DNA of 64,000 nucleotides from Nocardioides coralli (GCF_019880385.1 NZ_CP082273.1:2790001-2854000); one strand, 5' to 3'. Counted from the first letter of the stretch, positions 36,027-44,900 are shown. Notes: generated by a model not told the origin, from the sequence alone. Made by a program: numbers and translations.

Positions 36027-36900
36027 CCGCCGGCGGGGCGCTCCGGCCGTCGGGCAGCGAGCCCGCCAGGACGCGGGCAGCACGGGCGATCCGGTGGCCC
36101 AGCGGATCGGCGCCGAAGCCCACCGCGTCCTGCTGGGCACCACCGACGAAGACCGGCACGCTGGCGGCCTCGCGGCGCAGGACGTCCACAGCGCCACGGG
36201 TCGTCGGCAGGTCGTCCGTGGTCGGCACCGCCATCACCACCGAGACCGCGCTGCGGGAGCGGACGGCGTCGAGCCAGCTGTCCTGCGGCACGTCCGCGCC
36301 GAGGTAGACGACGGTGACACCCGCACGCCGCAGCGCGACGGCGAACGCCAGCACCCCCAGCTCGTGCCGGCACCCGCTGGCCAGGCCGACGGCGACCGGT
36401 GCGGTGGTCTCGGCGTACCCCGTGGCGTCGAAGAGCGCGGCGAGCCGCCGGTGGACACCGGCGCTCACGAAGTGCTCGCCCGCCACCCCCACCCACCCGT
36501 CTTCCCAGGCACCCCCGAGGGCCCGGAGCGAGGGCATGAGCCACCCGTCCACGATCTGCTCGAAGCTCCCCGCGGCGAAGCCAAGGTCGAGCGTCCGGTT
36601 GAGCGCCTGCTCGTCCAGGTCCCGTCCGGCGAGGACGAGGGAGTCCACGTCAGCCGCGGGCTCGCGCTCGGGTGGGGGGTCGGCCCTCGCGGTCTTCGCC
36701 CGGCGTGCGGCCTGCGCAGGCGACCATCCCGCGTCGACGAGGGCCTTCATCAGCGCCAGCCGGCGGATCGCCGCCTCGTCGTAGAGCCGGTAACCGCCTT
36801 CTGAGCGGGCGGGCGCCACGACGCCGTAGCGCCGCTCCCAGGCACGCAGCGTGTCGGGCGAGATGCCGACTCGCTCCGCCGCACGCTTGACGGTGATCAC
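36004..36900 (-). CDS. MerR-family regulator with B12-binding domain (CarH/LitR-like)
   Basis: This 298-residue protein has a MerR winged helix at residues 1-70 ([17 protein letters not shown]). A helical cap domain at about 85-165 holds W132-x9-E142-H143, the Wx9EH signature of AdoCbl-binding CarH photoreceptors. A Rossmann B12 domain follows, with CRHELG (His179 as probable lower cobalt ligand; the usual Glu/Asp of ExHxxG is Cys) and VVYLGADVP. CarH-type proteins repress as dark tetramers and release DNA in light. The GTG at 36900 follows AAGGTCGGAG; the upstream GTG at 36948 has no ribosome site. No carotenoid or photolyase gene is nearby. Confidence 0.85.
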   Translation of the reverse strand: MITVKRAAERVGISPDTLRAWERRYGVVAPARSEGGYRLYDEAAIRRLALMKALVDAGWSPAQAARRAKTARADPPPEREPAADVDSLVLAGRDLDEQALNRTLDLGFAAGSFEQIVDGWLMPSLRALGGAWEDGWVGVAGEHFVSAGVHRRLAALFDATGYAETTAPVAVGLASGCRHELGVLAFAVALRRAGVTVVYLGADVPQDSWLDAVRSRSAVSVVMAVPTTDDLPTTRGAVDVLRREAASVPVFVGGAQQDAVGFGADPLGHRIARAARVLAGSLPDGRSAPPAATAPSAP

Positions 36901-36938
36901 TGCTCCGACCTTACTCCTCGCGGCGGAGAAGTCAGGTG

Positions 36939-36971
36939 GGACAAACACTGGACGAACTGCGGACCGTGTGG
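36939..36971. promoter_or_regulatory. three 11-bp-spaced GGAC repeats, candidate CarH-type operator
   Basis: GGAC occurs at 36939, 36950 and 36961, exactly 11 bp apart, 39-75 bp upstream of the regulator start. A fourth copy at 36978 is out of step. CarH of Thermus binds three 11-bp direct repeats with ACA at the core; here the cores are ACA, ACG and ACC. Autoregulation is the simplest reading. Confidence 0.5.
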
Positions 36972-37116
36972 TGAAGTGGACGATTACCTACTTGGGACGA
37001 AGCTGTGACACACGACCGCGAGCCTGCCGACGCCGACTGCCGTGCCGGCCGTGCGCCGGGCCCCGTCCCGAGCAGGCTCCCCCTTTCCTCCCCTGGTGCT
37101 GATCCCCCTGAGTGAC

Positions 37117-37142
37117 CGGGCCCGGCCTCGGGGCCGGGCCCG
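37117..37142. repeat. perfect 11-bp inverted repeat in a divergent intergenic region
   Basis: CGGGCCCGGCC and GGCCGGGCCCG flank a 4-base loop, 53 bp before the start of the spermidine-synthase-like gene. No T-run follows. It looks like a terminator stem but lies upstream of both flanking genes, so a leader role, or termination of an unseen transcript, is possible. Confidence 0.6.
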
Positions 37143-37194
37143 CGTCACGAAGGGGTGAGCCCACCACCTCCGGTCGCTCCGTAGCCTGTCCGTC

Positions 37195-37872
37195 GTGGAG
37201 TACGTCGAGCTGGCGCGCGCGGAGTCCGAACGCGGTGAGCTGGTGCTGCGCGACCGCCGGGAGGCGGACGGTGCGTCGGTGCTCGAGCTCCGGGTCAACG
37301 GCATTTTCGTCATGGACTCCGCCGAGGTCTCCAGCGAGCAGGCGCTCGCGGAGGCGGCGCTGGCCCGGGTGGCCCAGCCGCGCGACGTGCTGGTCGGCGG
37401 CCTGGGGCTCGGCTACACCGTGCACGCGGTGACGGCGGACCGACGGGTCGAGCGCTGCACGGTGGTCGAGGTCGAGGAGGCCCTGGTGGGCTGGATGCGC
37501 GACGGGACGGTCCCGCACGGCCCCTCGGTGCTGGCCGACGACCGCGTGCGGGTGGTCGTCGCCGAGCTGGGGTCCGCCGTCGCGGAGGCGCGAGACGAGG
37601 GCTTCGACCTGGTGCTCCTCGACGTGGACAACGGTCCCCACTTCCTGGTCCACGACGGAAACGCCCGGCTCTACCGGACCGACTTCGTCCGGCAGACGCG
37701 ACGCATCATCCGGCCCGGTGGCGCGATGGCGGTGTGGTCGATGGACCGGGCCGCGGACGTGCTCGACGCCCTGGAGTCGGTCTTCGACGAGGTCGAGGCC
37801 GTCCCCTGCCCGGTGCGACTCCAGGAGCGCGACGAGACGTACTGGTTGCTCGTCGGTACGGTCGCCCCATGA
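37195..37872 (+). CDS. spermidine synthase-like methyltransferase-fold protein
   Basis: This 225-residue protein has a SAM/decarboxy-SAM-type Rossmann fold: [16 protein letters not shown] (nucleotide loop), [13 protein letters not shown] (acidic end of strand 2), [14 protein letters not shown] and [18 protein letters not shown]. It lacks the N-terminal beta-domain of classical SpeE and is short. It belongs to the spermine/spermidine synthase-like group, whose members often do something else. The GTG start is used. The last four bases overlap fumC (ATGA), so it is co-translated with fumarase, a pairing with no obvious pathway reason. Confidence 0.8.
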   Translation: MEYVELARAESERGELVLRDRREADGASVLELRVNGIFVMDSAEVSSEQALAEAALARVAQPRDVLVGGLGLGYTVHAVTADRRVERCTVVEVEEALVGWMRDGTVPHGPSVLADDRVRVVVAELGSAVAEARDEGFDLVLLDVDNGPHFLVHDGNARLYRTDFVRQTRRIIRPGGAMAVWSMDRAADVLDALESVFDEVEAVPCPVRLQERDETYWLLVGTVAP

Positions 37873-39245
37873 GCGACGACTACCGGATCGAGCACGACTC
37901 CATGGGCGAGGTGCGTGTCCCGGCGGACGCGCTGTGGCGGGCCCAGACCCAGCGCGCCGTGCAGAACTTCCCGATCAGCGGCACGCCGCTCGAACCGCGG
38001 CTGGTGCGCGCGCTCGCGCTGGTGAAGCAGGCGGCCGCCCGGGCCAACGGCGCACTCGGGGTGCTGGAGGGCGATCAGGCTGAGCGGATCGAGCAGGCGG
38101 CGGCGTCGGTGGCGGCAGGCGAGCACGCCGACCAGTTCCCGGTCGACGTCTTCCAGACCGGCTCCGGCACGAGCTCCAACATGAACATGAACGAGGTGCT
38201 GTCCACCCTCGCCGGCGAGGGCGTGCACCCCAACGACCACGTCAACGCCAGCCAGTCCAGCAACGACACCTTCCCGACGGCGATCCACGTCGCCGCCGCC
38301 CTCGCGGTGGTCGAGGACCTGCAGCCCGCCCTCGCCGTCCTCCACGACAGCCTCGCGGCGAAGTCCGAGGAGTTCTCCGGGCTGGTGAAGTCGGGTCGCA
38401 CCCACCTCATGGACGCCACCCCGGTGATGCTCGGCCAGGAGTTCGGCGGGTACGCCGCCACGCTGGCGCTGGCGGCCGAACGGCTCGACGCCGTGCTGCC
38501 GCGGGTGCGCGAGCTGCCGCTCGGCGGGACGGCCGTGGGCACCGGCATCAACACTCCCGAGGGGTTTGCAGCGCGGGCGATCGAGGCTCTCGCCGAGCTG
38601 TCGGGGCAGCCGTTCACGGAGGCCCGCGACCACTTCGAGGCGCAGGGCACGCGGGACTCGCTCGTGGAGCTGAGCGGGGTGTTGCGCACCATCGCGGTCG
38701 GGCTCACGAAGATCTGCAACGACCTGCGCTGGATGGCCAGCGGGCCGACGACGGGCCTCGCGGAGATCAGGCTGCCCGACCTGCAGCCGGGCTCGAGCAT
38801 CATGCCGGGCAAGGTGAACCCGGTGCTGCCCGAGGCGACGCTGATGGTGTGTGCCCAGGTGGTCGGCAACGACGCCACGGTCACCACGGCGGGTGCCGCC
38901 GGCAGCTTCGAGCTCAACGTGATGCTGCCCGTCATCGCCCGGAACGTGCTGGAGTCGGTGCGGCTGCTCGCCAACGCCAGCCGGGTCCTGGCGGAGCGGT
39001 GCGTCGACGGCATCGAGCCCGACGCCGAGCGGATGCGCGGCTACGCCGAGTCCTCACCCTCGATCGTGACGCCGCTCAACAAGCTCATCGGCTACGAGGA
39101 GGCCGCCAAGATCGCCAAGCAGGCGATGGCCGACGGCGCCACGATCCGCGACACGGTGATCGCGATGGGCTACGTCGAGCGCGGCGACCTCACCGAGGAG
39201 CAGCTCGACACAGCGCTCGACGTGGAGTCGATGACCCGCCCCTGA
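37869..39245 (+). CDS. fumC: class II fumarate hydratase
   Basis: This 458-residue iron-free fumarase has [13 protein letters not shown], the substrate-binding [22 protein letters not shown] and the superfamily signature [12 protein letters not shown]. It catalyses the same reaction as the class I enzyme 1.8 kb upstream but is resistant to oxygen. In M. tuberculosis fum (Rv1098c) adjoins glpX, so this copy is the ancestral one for the locus and the class I gene is likely an addition. The ATG overlaps the preceding gene. Confidence 0.95.
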   Translation: MSDDYRIEHDSMGEVRVPADALWRAQTQRAVQNFPISGTPLEPRLVRALALVKQAAARANGALGVLEGDQAERIEQAAASVAAGEHADQFPVDVFQTGSGTSSNMNMNEVLSTLAGEGVHPNDHVNASQSSNDTFPTAIHVAAALAVVEDLQPALAVLHDSLAAKSEEFSGLVKSGRTHLMDATPVMLGQEFGGYAATLALAAERLDAVLPRVRELPLGGTAVGTGINTPEGFAARAIEALAELSGQPFTEARDHFEAQGTRDSLVELSGVLRTIAVGLTKICNDLRWMASGPTTGLAEIRLPDLQPGSSIMPGKVNPVLPEATLMVCAQVVGNDATVTTAGAAGSFELNVMLPVIARNVLESVRLLANASRVLAERCVDGIEPDAERMRGYAESSPSIVTPLNKLIGYEEAAKIAKQAMADGATIRDTVIAMGYVERGDLTEEQLDTALDVESMTRP

Positions 39246-39344
39246 TCCCCCGTATGGGGCATGTCACCGGGGTGCCGGGGCTTCGATACTCCCTCTCATT
39301 CGACGCGTGCGCCGGCGCGCGTCACGGGGGAACGAAGGTCGACC

Positions 39345-41532
39345 ATGACCCACCTCGCACGGCTGCTCGCGACCGCCACCGCTGTCGCCATGGCAGTCGC
39401 ACTCGCTCCGACACCCGCCAGCGCCGAGGTCTCAGCCACGGTCAGCGTGGGACCGGCCACCGCGATCGAGGGCGAAGCTCTGCAGTTCCCCGTCACGCTC
39501 TCCGACCCGCTGCCCCACACCGTCTCCGTGCAGCTCTCGACCGAGGACGGCACCGCGACCGCGGGGGCCTTTGGTGACTACATCGCTCAGACTGATGTCG
39601 AGGTCGTCTTCCCGCCAGGCACCACTGTCGCCGCTTTTGAAGTGCCGACCCGGCGAGACGGCGATGTCGAGCCGGACGAAACGCTCACGGCTAGATTCAA
39701 CACTGACACCGCATCGTTGCCGCTGGAGAACACGAGCGCCACAGGGACCATCCAGGACGCCACGCCTGAGCTTCGGATCGGACCCGCCACCGCCGACGAG
39801 GGCGAGACCCTTCGGTTCCCCCTCACCCTCTCCCGCCCCAGCTCCAGCGCGATCACCGTCAGGTTCCGTACCGAGGACGGCACCGCCGTCGCCGGGGACT
39901 TTGGTGACTACGAGGCCCGATCAGACGTCTCCGTCACCTTCCTCCCAGGCACCACCAGTGCCACCTTCGACGTACCCACGCGCCTGGACTCACACACCGA
40001 GGACGACGAAACCCTCACCGCCCGCCTCACCAGCGGCGTCGGCTTCTTCGCCACCCCCGTCTTCACCGCCACCGGCACCATCCAGGACGCCACGCCGGTG
40101 TTCCGGATCGGACCCGCCACCGCCGACGAGGGCGAGACCCTGCGGTTCCCCCTCACCCTCTCCCGCCCCAGCTCCAGCGCGATCACCGTCAGGTTCCGTA
40201 CCGAGGACGGCACCGCCGTCGCCGGGGACTTTGGTGACTACGAGGCCCGATCAGACGTCTCCGTCACCTTCCTCCCAGGCACCACCAGTGCCACCTTCGA
40301 CGTACCCACGCGCCTGGACTCACACACCGAGGACGACGAAACCCTCACCGCCCGCCTCACCAGCGGCGTCGGCTTCTTCGCCACCCCCGTCTTCACCGCC
40401 ACCGGCACCATCCAGGACGCCACGCCGGTGTTCCGGATCGGACCCGCCACCGCCGACGAGGGCGAGACCCTGCGGTTCCCCCTCACCCTCTCCCGCCCCA
40501 GCTCCAGCGCGATCACCGTCAGGTTCCGTACCGAGGACGGCACCGCCGTCGCCGGGGACTTTGGTGACTACGAGGCCCGATCAGACGTCTCCGTCACCTT
40601 CCTCCCAGGCACCACCAGTGCCACCTTCGACGTACCCACGCGCCTGGACTCACACACCGAGGACGACGAAACCCTCACCGCCCGCCTCACCAGCGGCGTC
40701 GGCTTCTTCGCCACCCCCGTCTTCACCGCCACCGGCACCATCAGGGATGTTCCCGACTCCGACGGCGACGGCGTCGCTGACACCACCGACAACTGCCCCC
40801 ACACCCCCAACCCCACCCAAACCGACACCGACACCGACGGCACCGGCGACGCCTGCGACCCCGACGACGACAACGACACCGTCGACGACACCACCGACAA
40901 CTGCCCCCCCCCACACCCCCAACCCCACCCAAACCGACACCGACACCGACGGCACCGGCGACGCCTGCGACCCCGACGACGACAACGACACCGTCGACGA
41001 CACCACCGACAACTGCCCCCACACCCCCAACCCCACCCAAACCGACACCGACACCGACGGCACCGGCGACGCCTGCGACCCCGACGACGACAACGACACC
41101 GTCGACGACACCACCGACAACTGCCCCCACACCCCCAACCCCACCCAAACCGACACCGACGGCGATGGGGTCGGAGACGTGTGCGACGACGTACCCGGCT
41201 CGACGCCGGGGTCGGTCATCGGGCTAGGGGTCACGACGGGGGGCCAGCACATGGCGGTGACGGCTCACCATCGACGGGGGCAGAGCTTCGGCGCGGTCGC
41301 GTACCACGATCCCGCGGCCGGCCTCCGCCTGGTGTCGACGACCTTGACGTTGGTCCAGGTAGTGGGCCGCAGCGCTGTCGTGGCTGGGACGGGCCGCGTC
41401 AACGGTCAACCCGTCGAGTTCAGGCTCTCCGTCGAGGACGTGCCTGCTGGTCCGGACAGGACGCGCGTCACCTGGCGCGGGTACTCCGCTGACGGCGCGC
41501 TTGCCTGGGGCAACCTCTGGGTCCGGCCCTGA
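39345..41532 (+). CDS. exported Calx-beta / thrombospondin type 3 repeat protein, frameshifted
   Basis: The start reads [24 protein letters not shown], a clear signal peptide. Four Calx-beta domains follow (about 39435-40740; the last three are near-identical 110-residue copies with [12 protein letters not shown] and [14 protein letters not shown]). Next come thrombospondin type 3 repeats of 36 residues ([28 protein letters not shown]), which bind calcium in known proteins. At 40904-40912 a run of nine Cs replaces the five Cs of sister repeats. The original frame then becomes His/Arg-rich and ends at 41492. The +1 frame resumes perfect repeats and a C-terminal beta domain to 41532. An intact product would be about 728 residues. 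Phase variation, a pseudogene or an assembly error are all possible. Confidence 0.8.
39751..40740. repeat. three tandem 330-bp repeats (Calx-beta modules)
   Basis: Units at 39751-40080, 40081-40410 and 40411-40740 each encode 110 residues. The second and third appear identical by eye; the first differs in only a few bases near its start. Silent sites are also conserved, indicating very recent duplication or gene conversion. Such a block is prone to copy-number change and to collapse during assembly. Confidence 0.95.
40791..41185. repeat. 108-bp tandem repeats (thrombospondin type 3 modules)
   Basis: AACTGCCCCC starts recur at 40791, 40899, 41011 and 41119. The period is 108 bp (36 residues), except that the second unit is 112 bp because of four extra Cs. 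The last unit is partial and diverges after GACGGCGATGGGG. Confidence 0.93.
40904..40912 (+). repeat. nine-C homopolymer causing the frameshift
   Basis: The sister repeats have five Cs at the equivalent position. Five, eight or eleven Cs would keep the downstream frame; nine does not. This is a slippage-prone tract within coding sequence. Confidence 0.9.
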
Positions 41533-41560
41533 GCATTGCGGCGAGCCGGACTGAGACGGC

Positions 41561-42199
41561 TCAGTACCAGTTGTTGGCCTGCTTGAAGGACCAGGCGCTG
41601 CAGGGCGAGCCGTAGGCGTCGCGGATGTAGTCGAGGCCCCAGCGGATCTGAGCCTCGGCGGAGGTGTAGTAGTCCGGCGGCAGGTCGTGCATCGAGGTGA
41701 GCGCCTGCGGGATGCCGTAGGCCGACGAGGTCGGGTTGTCGGCGTCGATGCGCCAGTTGCTCTCACTGATGTAGAGCTGGTCGAGGCAGGAGAACTGGTC
41801 GGCCGAGAAGCCGTACTTCGGCAGCAGCGCCCGGGCGATGTCGCGGGGGTCGGCCTCCGAGAGCTTCTCGCTGCGGGTCACGGCCTGGCCCTCACCGGAG
41901 TCGAGCGCAGCCTCCTTGGCGTCGTCGCGACGGTCGCGGCTGTCCGAACGAGACACGACCTCGGCGCGGTCGTCCACCTCGGCCTCGGTGAGCGGGGCTG
42001 CCAGCGCGGCACCGACCTGGCTGCTGGCGACGACGTCAGCGCCGGCCAGGCCGTTGGTGACGGCCACACCGGTCGCCGCGGCAGCCACGGTCCCGAACAC
42101 GGCGGTGTTGCGCACCAGCGTGCGCGGCGCAGCCTTGACCAGGGAGGTGGAGCGGGTCTGGCGGTGCCGGGGGACGTACTTCTGCTTCGCAAGTGACAT
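41561..42199 (-). CDS. exported lytic transglycosylase-like protein
   Basis: This 212-residue protein has a basic N-terminus, then a hydrophobic segment at about residues 28-62 that acts as signal or anchor. A charged linker (residues about 75-115) leads to a C-terminal domain starting KLSEADPRDIARALLPKYGF. The domain contains a conserved CLDQLYISESNW (catalytic Glu candidate in SESNW), SAYGIPQALT and WGLDYIRDAYGSPCSAW. This matches SLT/aggregation-promoting-factor-like peptidoglycan enzymes of actinobacteria. Two cysteines may form a disulfide outside the cell. It is convergent with the repeat-protein gene. Confidence 0.85.
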   Translation of the reverse strand: MSLAKQKYVPRHRQTRSTSLVKAAPRTLVRNTAVFGTVAAAATGVAVTNGLAGADVVASSQVGAALAAPLTEAEVDDRAEVVSRSDSRDRRDDAKEAALDSGEGQAVTRSEKLSEADPRDIARALLPKYGFSADQFSCLDQLYISESNWRIDADNPTSSAYGIPQALTSMHDLPPDYYTSAEAQIRWGLDYIRDAYGSPCSAWSFKQANNWY

Positions 42200-42355
42200 G
42201 GCGCGGGGGGTGGGGGGTAGGCGTCACGGTCAGTAGATCTGCGCGACCGGCGCCCGAACGACCAAGGTCACGAATTGATCACGAAACACTCTGCAGCAGA
42301 CGACCGGTGGATGCAAACCGAACCGCACAACTCAGCAGAGCGATTCTTGCCACAC

Positions 42356-42373
42356 CGTCACACTGCGTCACAC
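42356..42373. repeat. 10-bp-spaced CGTCACAC direct repeats
   Basis: CGTCACAC occurs at 42356-42363 and 42366-42373, one helical turn apart, with a third CCACAC just before. They lie in the 257-bp gap upstream of the transglycosylase-like gene, a patch somewhat poorer in GC than its surroundings. A regulator site is possible but no consensus is recognised. Confidence 0.35.
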
Positions 42374-42390
42374 GAGGTCCCAGGAGCCAC

Positions 42391-42424
42391 ACCGGCCCCG
42401 GCGACACGGGGCGCCGGGGCCGGT
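42391..42424 (-). terminator. terminator hairpin after phoH
   Basis: ACCGGCCCCGGCG and CGCCGGGGCCGGT make a perfect 13-bp stem with an 8-base loop, beginning 32 bp beyond the phoH stop codon on the minus strand. No T-run is present. Confidence 0.7.
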
Positions 42425-42456
42425 GGCGGGGGCCATGGCCAGGGTGAAGGTCGAGG

Positions 42457-43827
42457 TCAGAGGGTGACGTGCTCGAGCATCTCGGTCACCAGCGCGGCGA
42501 TCGGCGACCGCTCGCTCCGGTTGAGCGTGACGTGGGCGAAGAGCGGGTGGCCCTTGAGCTTCTCCACCACCGCCACCACGCCGTCGTGGCGCCCCACCCG
42601 GAGGTTGTCGCGCTGCGCCACGTCGTGGGTGAGCACCACCTTGGAGTTGGCGCCGATGCGCGAGAGCACGGTCAGCAGCACGTTGCGCTCGAGCGACTGC
42701 GCCTCGTCGACGATGACGAAGGCGTCGTGCAGCGACCGGCCGCGGATGTGGGTCAGCGGCAGCACCTCGAGCATCTCGCGGTGGAGGACCTCGTCGATCA
42801 CCTCGCGGGAGGTGACGGCGCTCAGCGTGTCGAACACGGCCTGGGCCCACGGGTTCATCTTCTCCGCCTCGGACCCCGGCAGGTAGCCCAGCTCCTGGCC
42901 ACCGACCGCGAAGAGCGGTCGGAACACGACGACCTTGCGGTGCTGGCGGCGCTCGAGCGCCGCCTCGAGACCAGCACAGAGCGCCAGCGCCGACTTGCCC
43001 GTGCCGGCCCGGCCACCGAGCGAGACGATGCCGACCTCCGGGTCGAGCAACATCTCCAGCGCGACCCGCTGCTCCGCGGAGCGGCCGTGGATCCCGAACG
43101 CCTCCCGGTCACCGCGCACCAGGTGGACCTGCTTGTCGGCGCCCACCCGGCCCAGCGCCGTACCGCGGTCAGAGAGCAGCACCAGGCCGGTGTGGCACGG
43201 AAGCTCCCGGGCCTCGGCGAGGTCGAGGGTCCCGTCGTCGTAGAGCTCGTCGAGGTCGGCAGCCGTGACGTCGAGCTCGGCCATGCCGGTCCAGCCCGTG
43301 TCGGAGTCGCTGACGGCCTCGGCGCGGTACTCCTCGGCCTGCAACCCCACGGCGGAGGCCTTGATCCGCATCGGGAGGTCCTTGGAGACCAGCACCACGT
43401 CGTGACCGTCGTTGGCGAGGTTGCGGGCCACCGCGAGGATCCGGGTGTCGTTGTCACCGAGCCGGAAGCCGGAGGGCAGCGACTGCGGGTCGGTGTGGTT
43501 GAGCTCGACGCGCACCGAACCGCCCTCGGTGCCGATCGGGACCGCCTCGTCGAGGCGGCCGTGGGTGACCCGCAGCTCGTCGAGGAGGCGGAGGGCGGAC
43601 CGGGCGAAGTAGCCCAGCTCGGGGTGGTGGCGCTTGCCCTCCAGCTCGGTGATGACCACGACCGGCAGGACCACCTCGTGCTCCCCGAAGCGACGCAGCG
43701 CCGTCGGGTCGGCCAGCAGCACGCTGGTGTCGAGCACGAAGGTGCGGACCGTCGGCGGGACGGTCTGCTTGCGGGCGGAGGCCTTGCTGGTGGCGGGAGC
43801 CTTGGACTTCTGAGCCGAGGTCGGCAC
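42457..43827 (-). CDS. PhoH family protein with N-terminal PIN domain (PhoH2-like)
   Basis: This 456-residue protein joins a PIN ribonuclease domain (residues about 25-170, [12 protein letters not shown] and acidic [11 protein letters not shown]) to a PhoH ATPase domain. The ATPase has [12 protein letters not shown] (Walker A), [11 protein letters not shown] (Walker B) and THDVAQRDN. PhoH2 of mycobacteria (Rv1095) is an RNA helicase/RNase. The GTG at 43827 follows AGGGGTG by six bases; another GTG five codons upstream lacks such a site. A folded leader precedes the gene. Confidence 0.9.
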   Translation of the reverse strand: MPTSAQKSKAPATSKASARKQTVPPTVRTFVLDTSVLLADPTALRRFGEHEVVLPVVVITELEGKRHHPELGYFARSALRLLDELRVTHGRLDEAVPIGTEGGSVRVELNHTDPQSLPSGFRLGDNDTRILAVARNLANDGHDVVLVSKDLPMRIKASAVGLQAEEYRAEAVSDSDTGWTGMAELDVTAADLDELYDDGTLDLAEARELPCHTGLVLLSDRGTALGRVGADKQVHLVRGDREAFGIHGRSAEQRVALEMLLDPEVGIVSLGGRAGTGKSALALCAGLEAALERRQHRKVVVFRPLFAVGGQELGYLPGSEAEKMNPWAQAVFDTLSAVTSREVIDEVLHREMLEVLPLTHIRGRSLHDAFVIVDEAQSLERNVLLTVLSRIGANSKVVLTHDVAQRDNLRVGRHDGVVAVVEKLKGHPLFAHVTLNRSERSPIAALVTEMLEHVTL

Positions 43828-43844
43828 GATGTCACCCCTCACTG

Positions 43845-43922
43845 GCCGGCACGGGCACTCCTCGCCCCGGCCCGATCACACAACGATGGGCCGGGAGGAG
43901 CCCTGCAGGCCGGAGTGCCGGC
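43845..43922 (-). promoter_or_regulatory. folded leader upstream of phoH
   Basis: On the minus strand, nested perfect stems occur: an outer 8-bp pair (43845-43852 with 43915-43922) enclosing an inner pair of 8 bp plus 5 bp (43858-43873 with 43888-43900, one 3-base bulge, 14-base loop). The structure ends 18 bases before the chosen start codon, next to the ribosome site. A further 6-bp hairpin lies at 43935-43949. A cis-acting RNA or a protein-binding site is possible. No known family is recognised. Confidence 0.45.
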
Positions 43923-44114
43923 CCCCTCGCAGCCCACGGGATCCCCGTGACCCTGCTCGGTCGTGACTCGCCACGAACTCTGCCTCCCAGCACGGCCAGC
44001 TTCCCCACTCGCCGTTACGGCGAAAGTACGCCGCCCCGCACCGTCGGCCCGGCCGACACGCCCGAACGAGGGGTGACGGCTCGGTGACAGCTGGGTGGGT
44101 CCGCCGGGTGCGCG

Positions 44115-44900
44115 TCAGGACCCGTAGCGGCGCTCACGCTGGGCGTAGGCGCGGATCGCGCGCAGGAAGTCGACACGCCGGAAGTCGGGCCAGTAGGCCT
44201 CGCAGAAGTAGAACTCCGAGCGGGCGCTCTGCCACAGCAGGAACCCACCCAGCCGCTGCTCGCCGGAGGTCCGGATGACCAGGTCGGGGTCGGGCTGGCC
44301 CTTGGTGTAGAGGTGGTCGGAGATGTGCTCCACGTCGATCAGCTGGGCGAGCTCCTCGAGGCTGGTGCCCCGCGCGGCGTGCTCGGTCAGCAGCGAGCGG
44401 ACGGCGTCGGCGATCTCGCGGCGACCGCCGTACCCGACGGCGACGTTGACGAGCATCCCCTCGACGTCGCGGGTGTCGTCGGCGGCCTGCTTGAGCTTCG
44501 CCGCCGTGCCGGACGGCAGCAGGTCGAGCGCGCCCACCGGGTGGAGCCGCCAGCGGCGCTGCTCGGCGAGCGTGGCCACCGCCTCCTCGATGATCTGCAG
44601 CAGCGGCTCGAGCTCCTGCGCCGTGCGGTTGAGGTTGTCGGTCGACAGCAGCCACAGGGTGACGACCTCGACGCCGACCTCCTCGCACCAGTCGAGGAGC
44701 GGCTCGATGTTGGCGGCCCCGGCGCGGTGGCCGTGGGCGGTGTCGTGACCGACCGCCTTCGCCCAGCGTCGGTTGCCGTCGAGCATCACCCCGACGTGCT
44801 GGGGCAGCTTGTCGGGCGGCAGCGAACGGACCATCCGCGCCTCGTAGGCGGGATAGAGACGCCGGCGTACGAGGTCCTTGGCCGTGCTCCACGTCGACAC
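44115..44900 (-). CDS. uppS: cis-prenyl transferase (isoprenyl diphosphate synthase)
   Basis: This 261-residue UppS-family enzyme adds isoprene units in cis to allylic diphosphates. It has HVGVMLDGNRRWAKA with the catalytic Asp, GHRAGAANIEPLLDW, WLLSTDNLNR, NVAVGYGGRREI and IRTSGEQRLGGFLLWQSA. Position matches M. tuberculosis Rv1086, a short-chain Z-farnesyl diphosphate synthase, so the product may be a short chain rather than undecaprenyl diphosphate. The GTG at 44900 is chosen where family homology begins. Confidence 0.92.
   Translation of the reverse strand: MSTWSTAKDLVRRRLYPAYEARMVRSLPPDKLPQHVGVMLDGNRRWAKAVGHDTAHGHRAGAANIEPLLDWCEEVGVEVVTLWLLSTDNLNRTAQELEPLLQIIEEAVATLAEQRRWRLHPVGALDLLPSGTAAKLKQAADDTRDVEGMLVNVAVGYGGRREIADAVRSLLTEHAARGTSLEELAQLIDVEHISDHLYTKGQPDPDLVIRTSGEQRLGGFLLWQSARSEFYFCEAYWPDFRRVDFLRAIRAYAQRERRYGS

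Noticed and set aside
36901..36948. An upstream GTG (36948) for the CarH-like regulator.
   Set aside because: It has no ribosome site, and the extension would overlap the 11-bp repeats; the GTG at 36900 has purine-rich sequence at the right distance.
36851..37102. An 83-codon open frame on the plus strand across the divergent gap.
   Set aside because: Its first part is antisense to the CarH-like HTH, it has no ribosome site or family motif, and its composition is out-of-frame-like.
39751..41185. A CRISPR array, suggested by regular repeats.
   Set aside because: The repeats are in-frame coding modules of 330 and 108 bp with no unique spacers and no cas genes nearby.
42200..42370. Possible c-di-AMP (ydaO) riboswitch upstream of the transglycosylase-like gene, as seen before actinobacterial cell-wall hydrolases.
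   Set aside because: I could not find the conserved ydaO core in the minus-strand leader, so there is no positive support.
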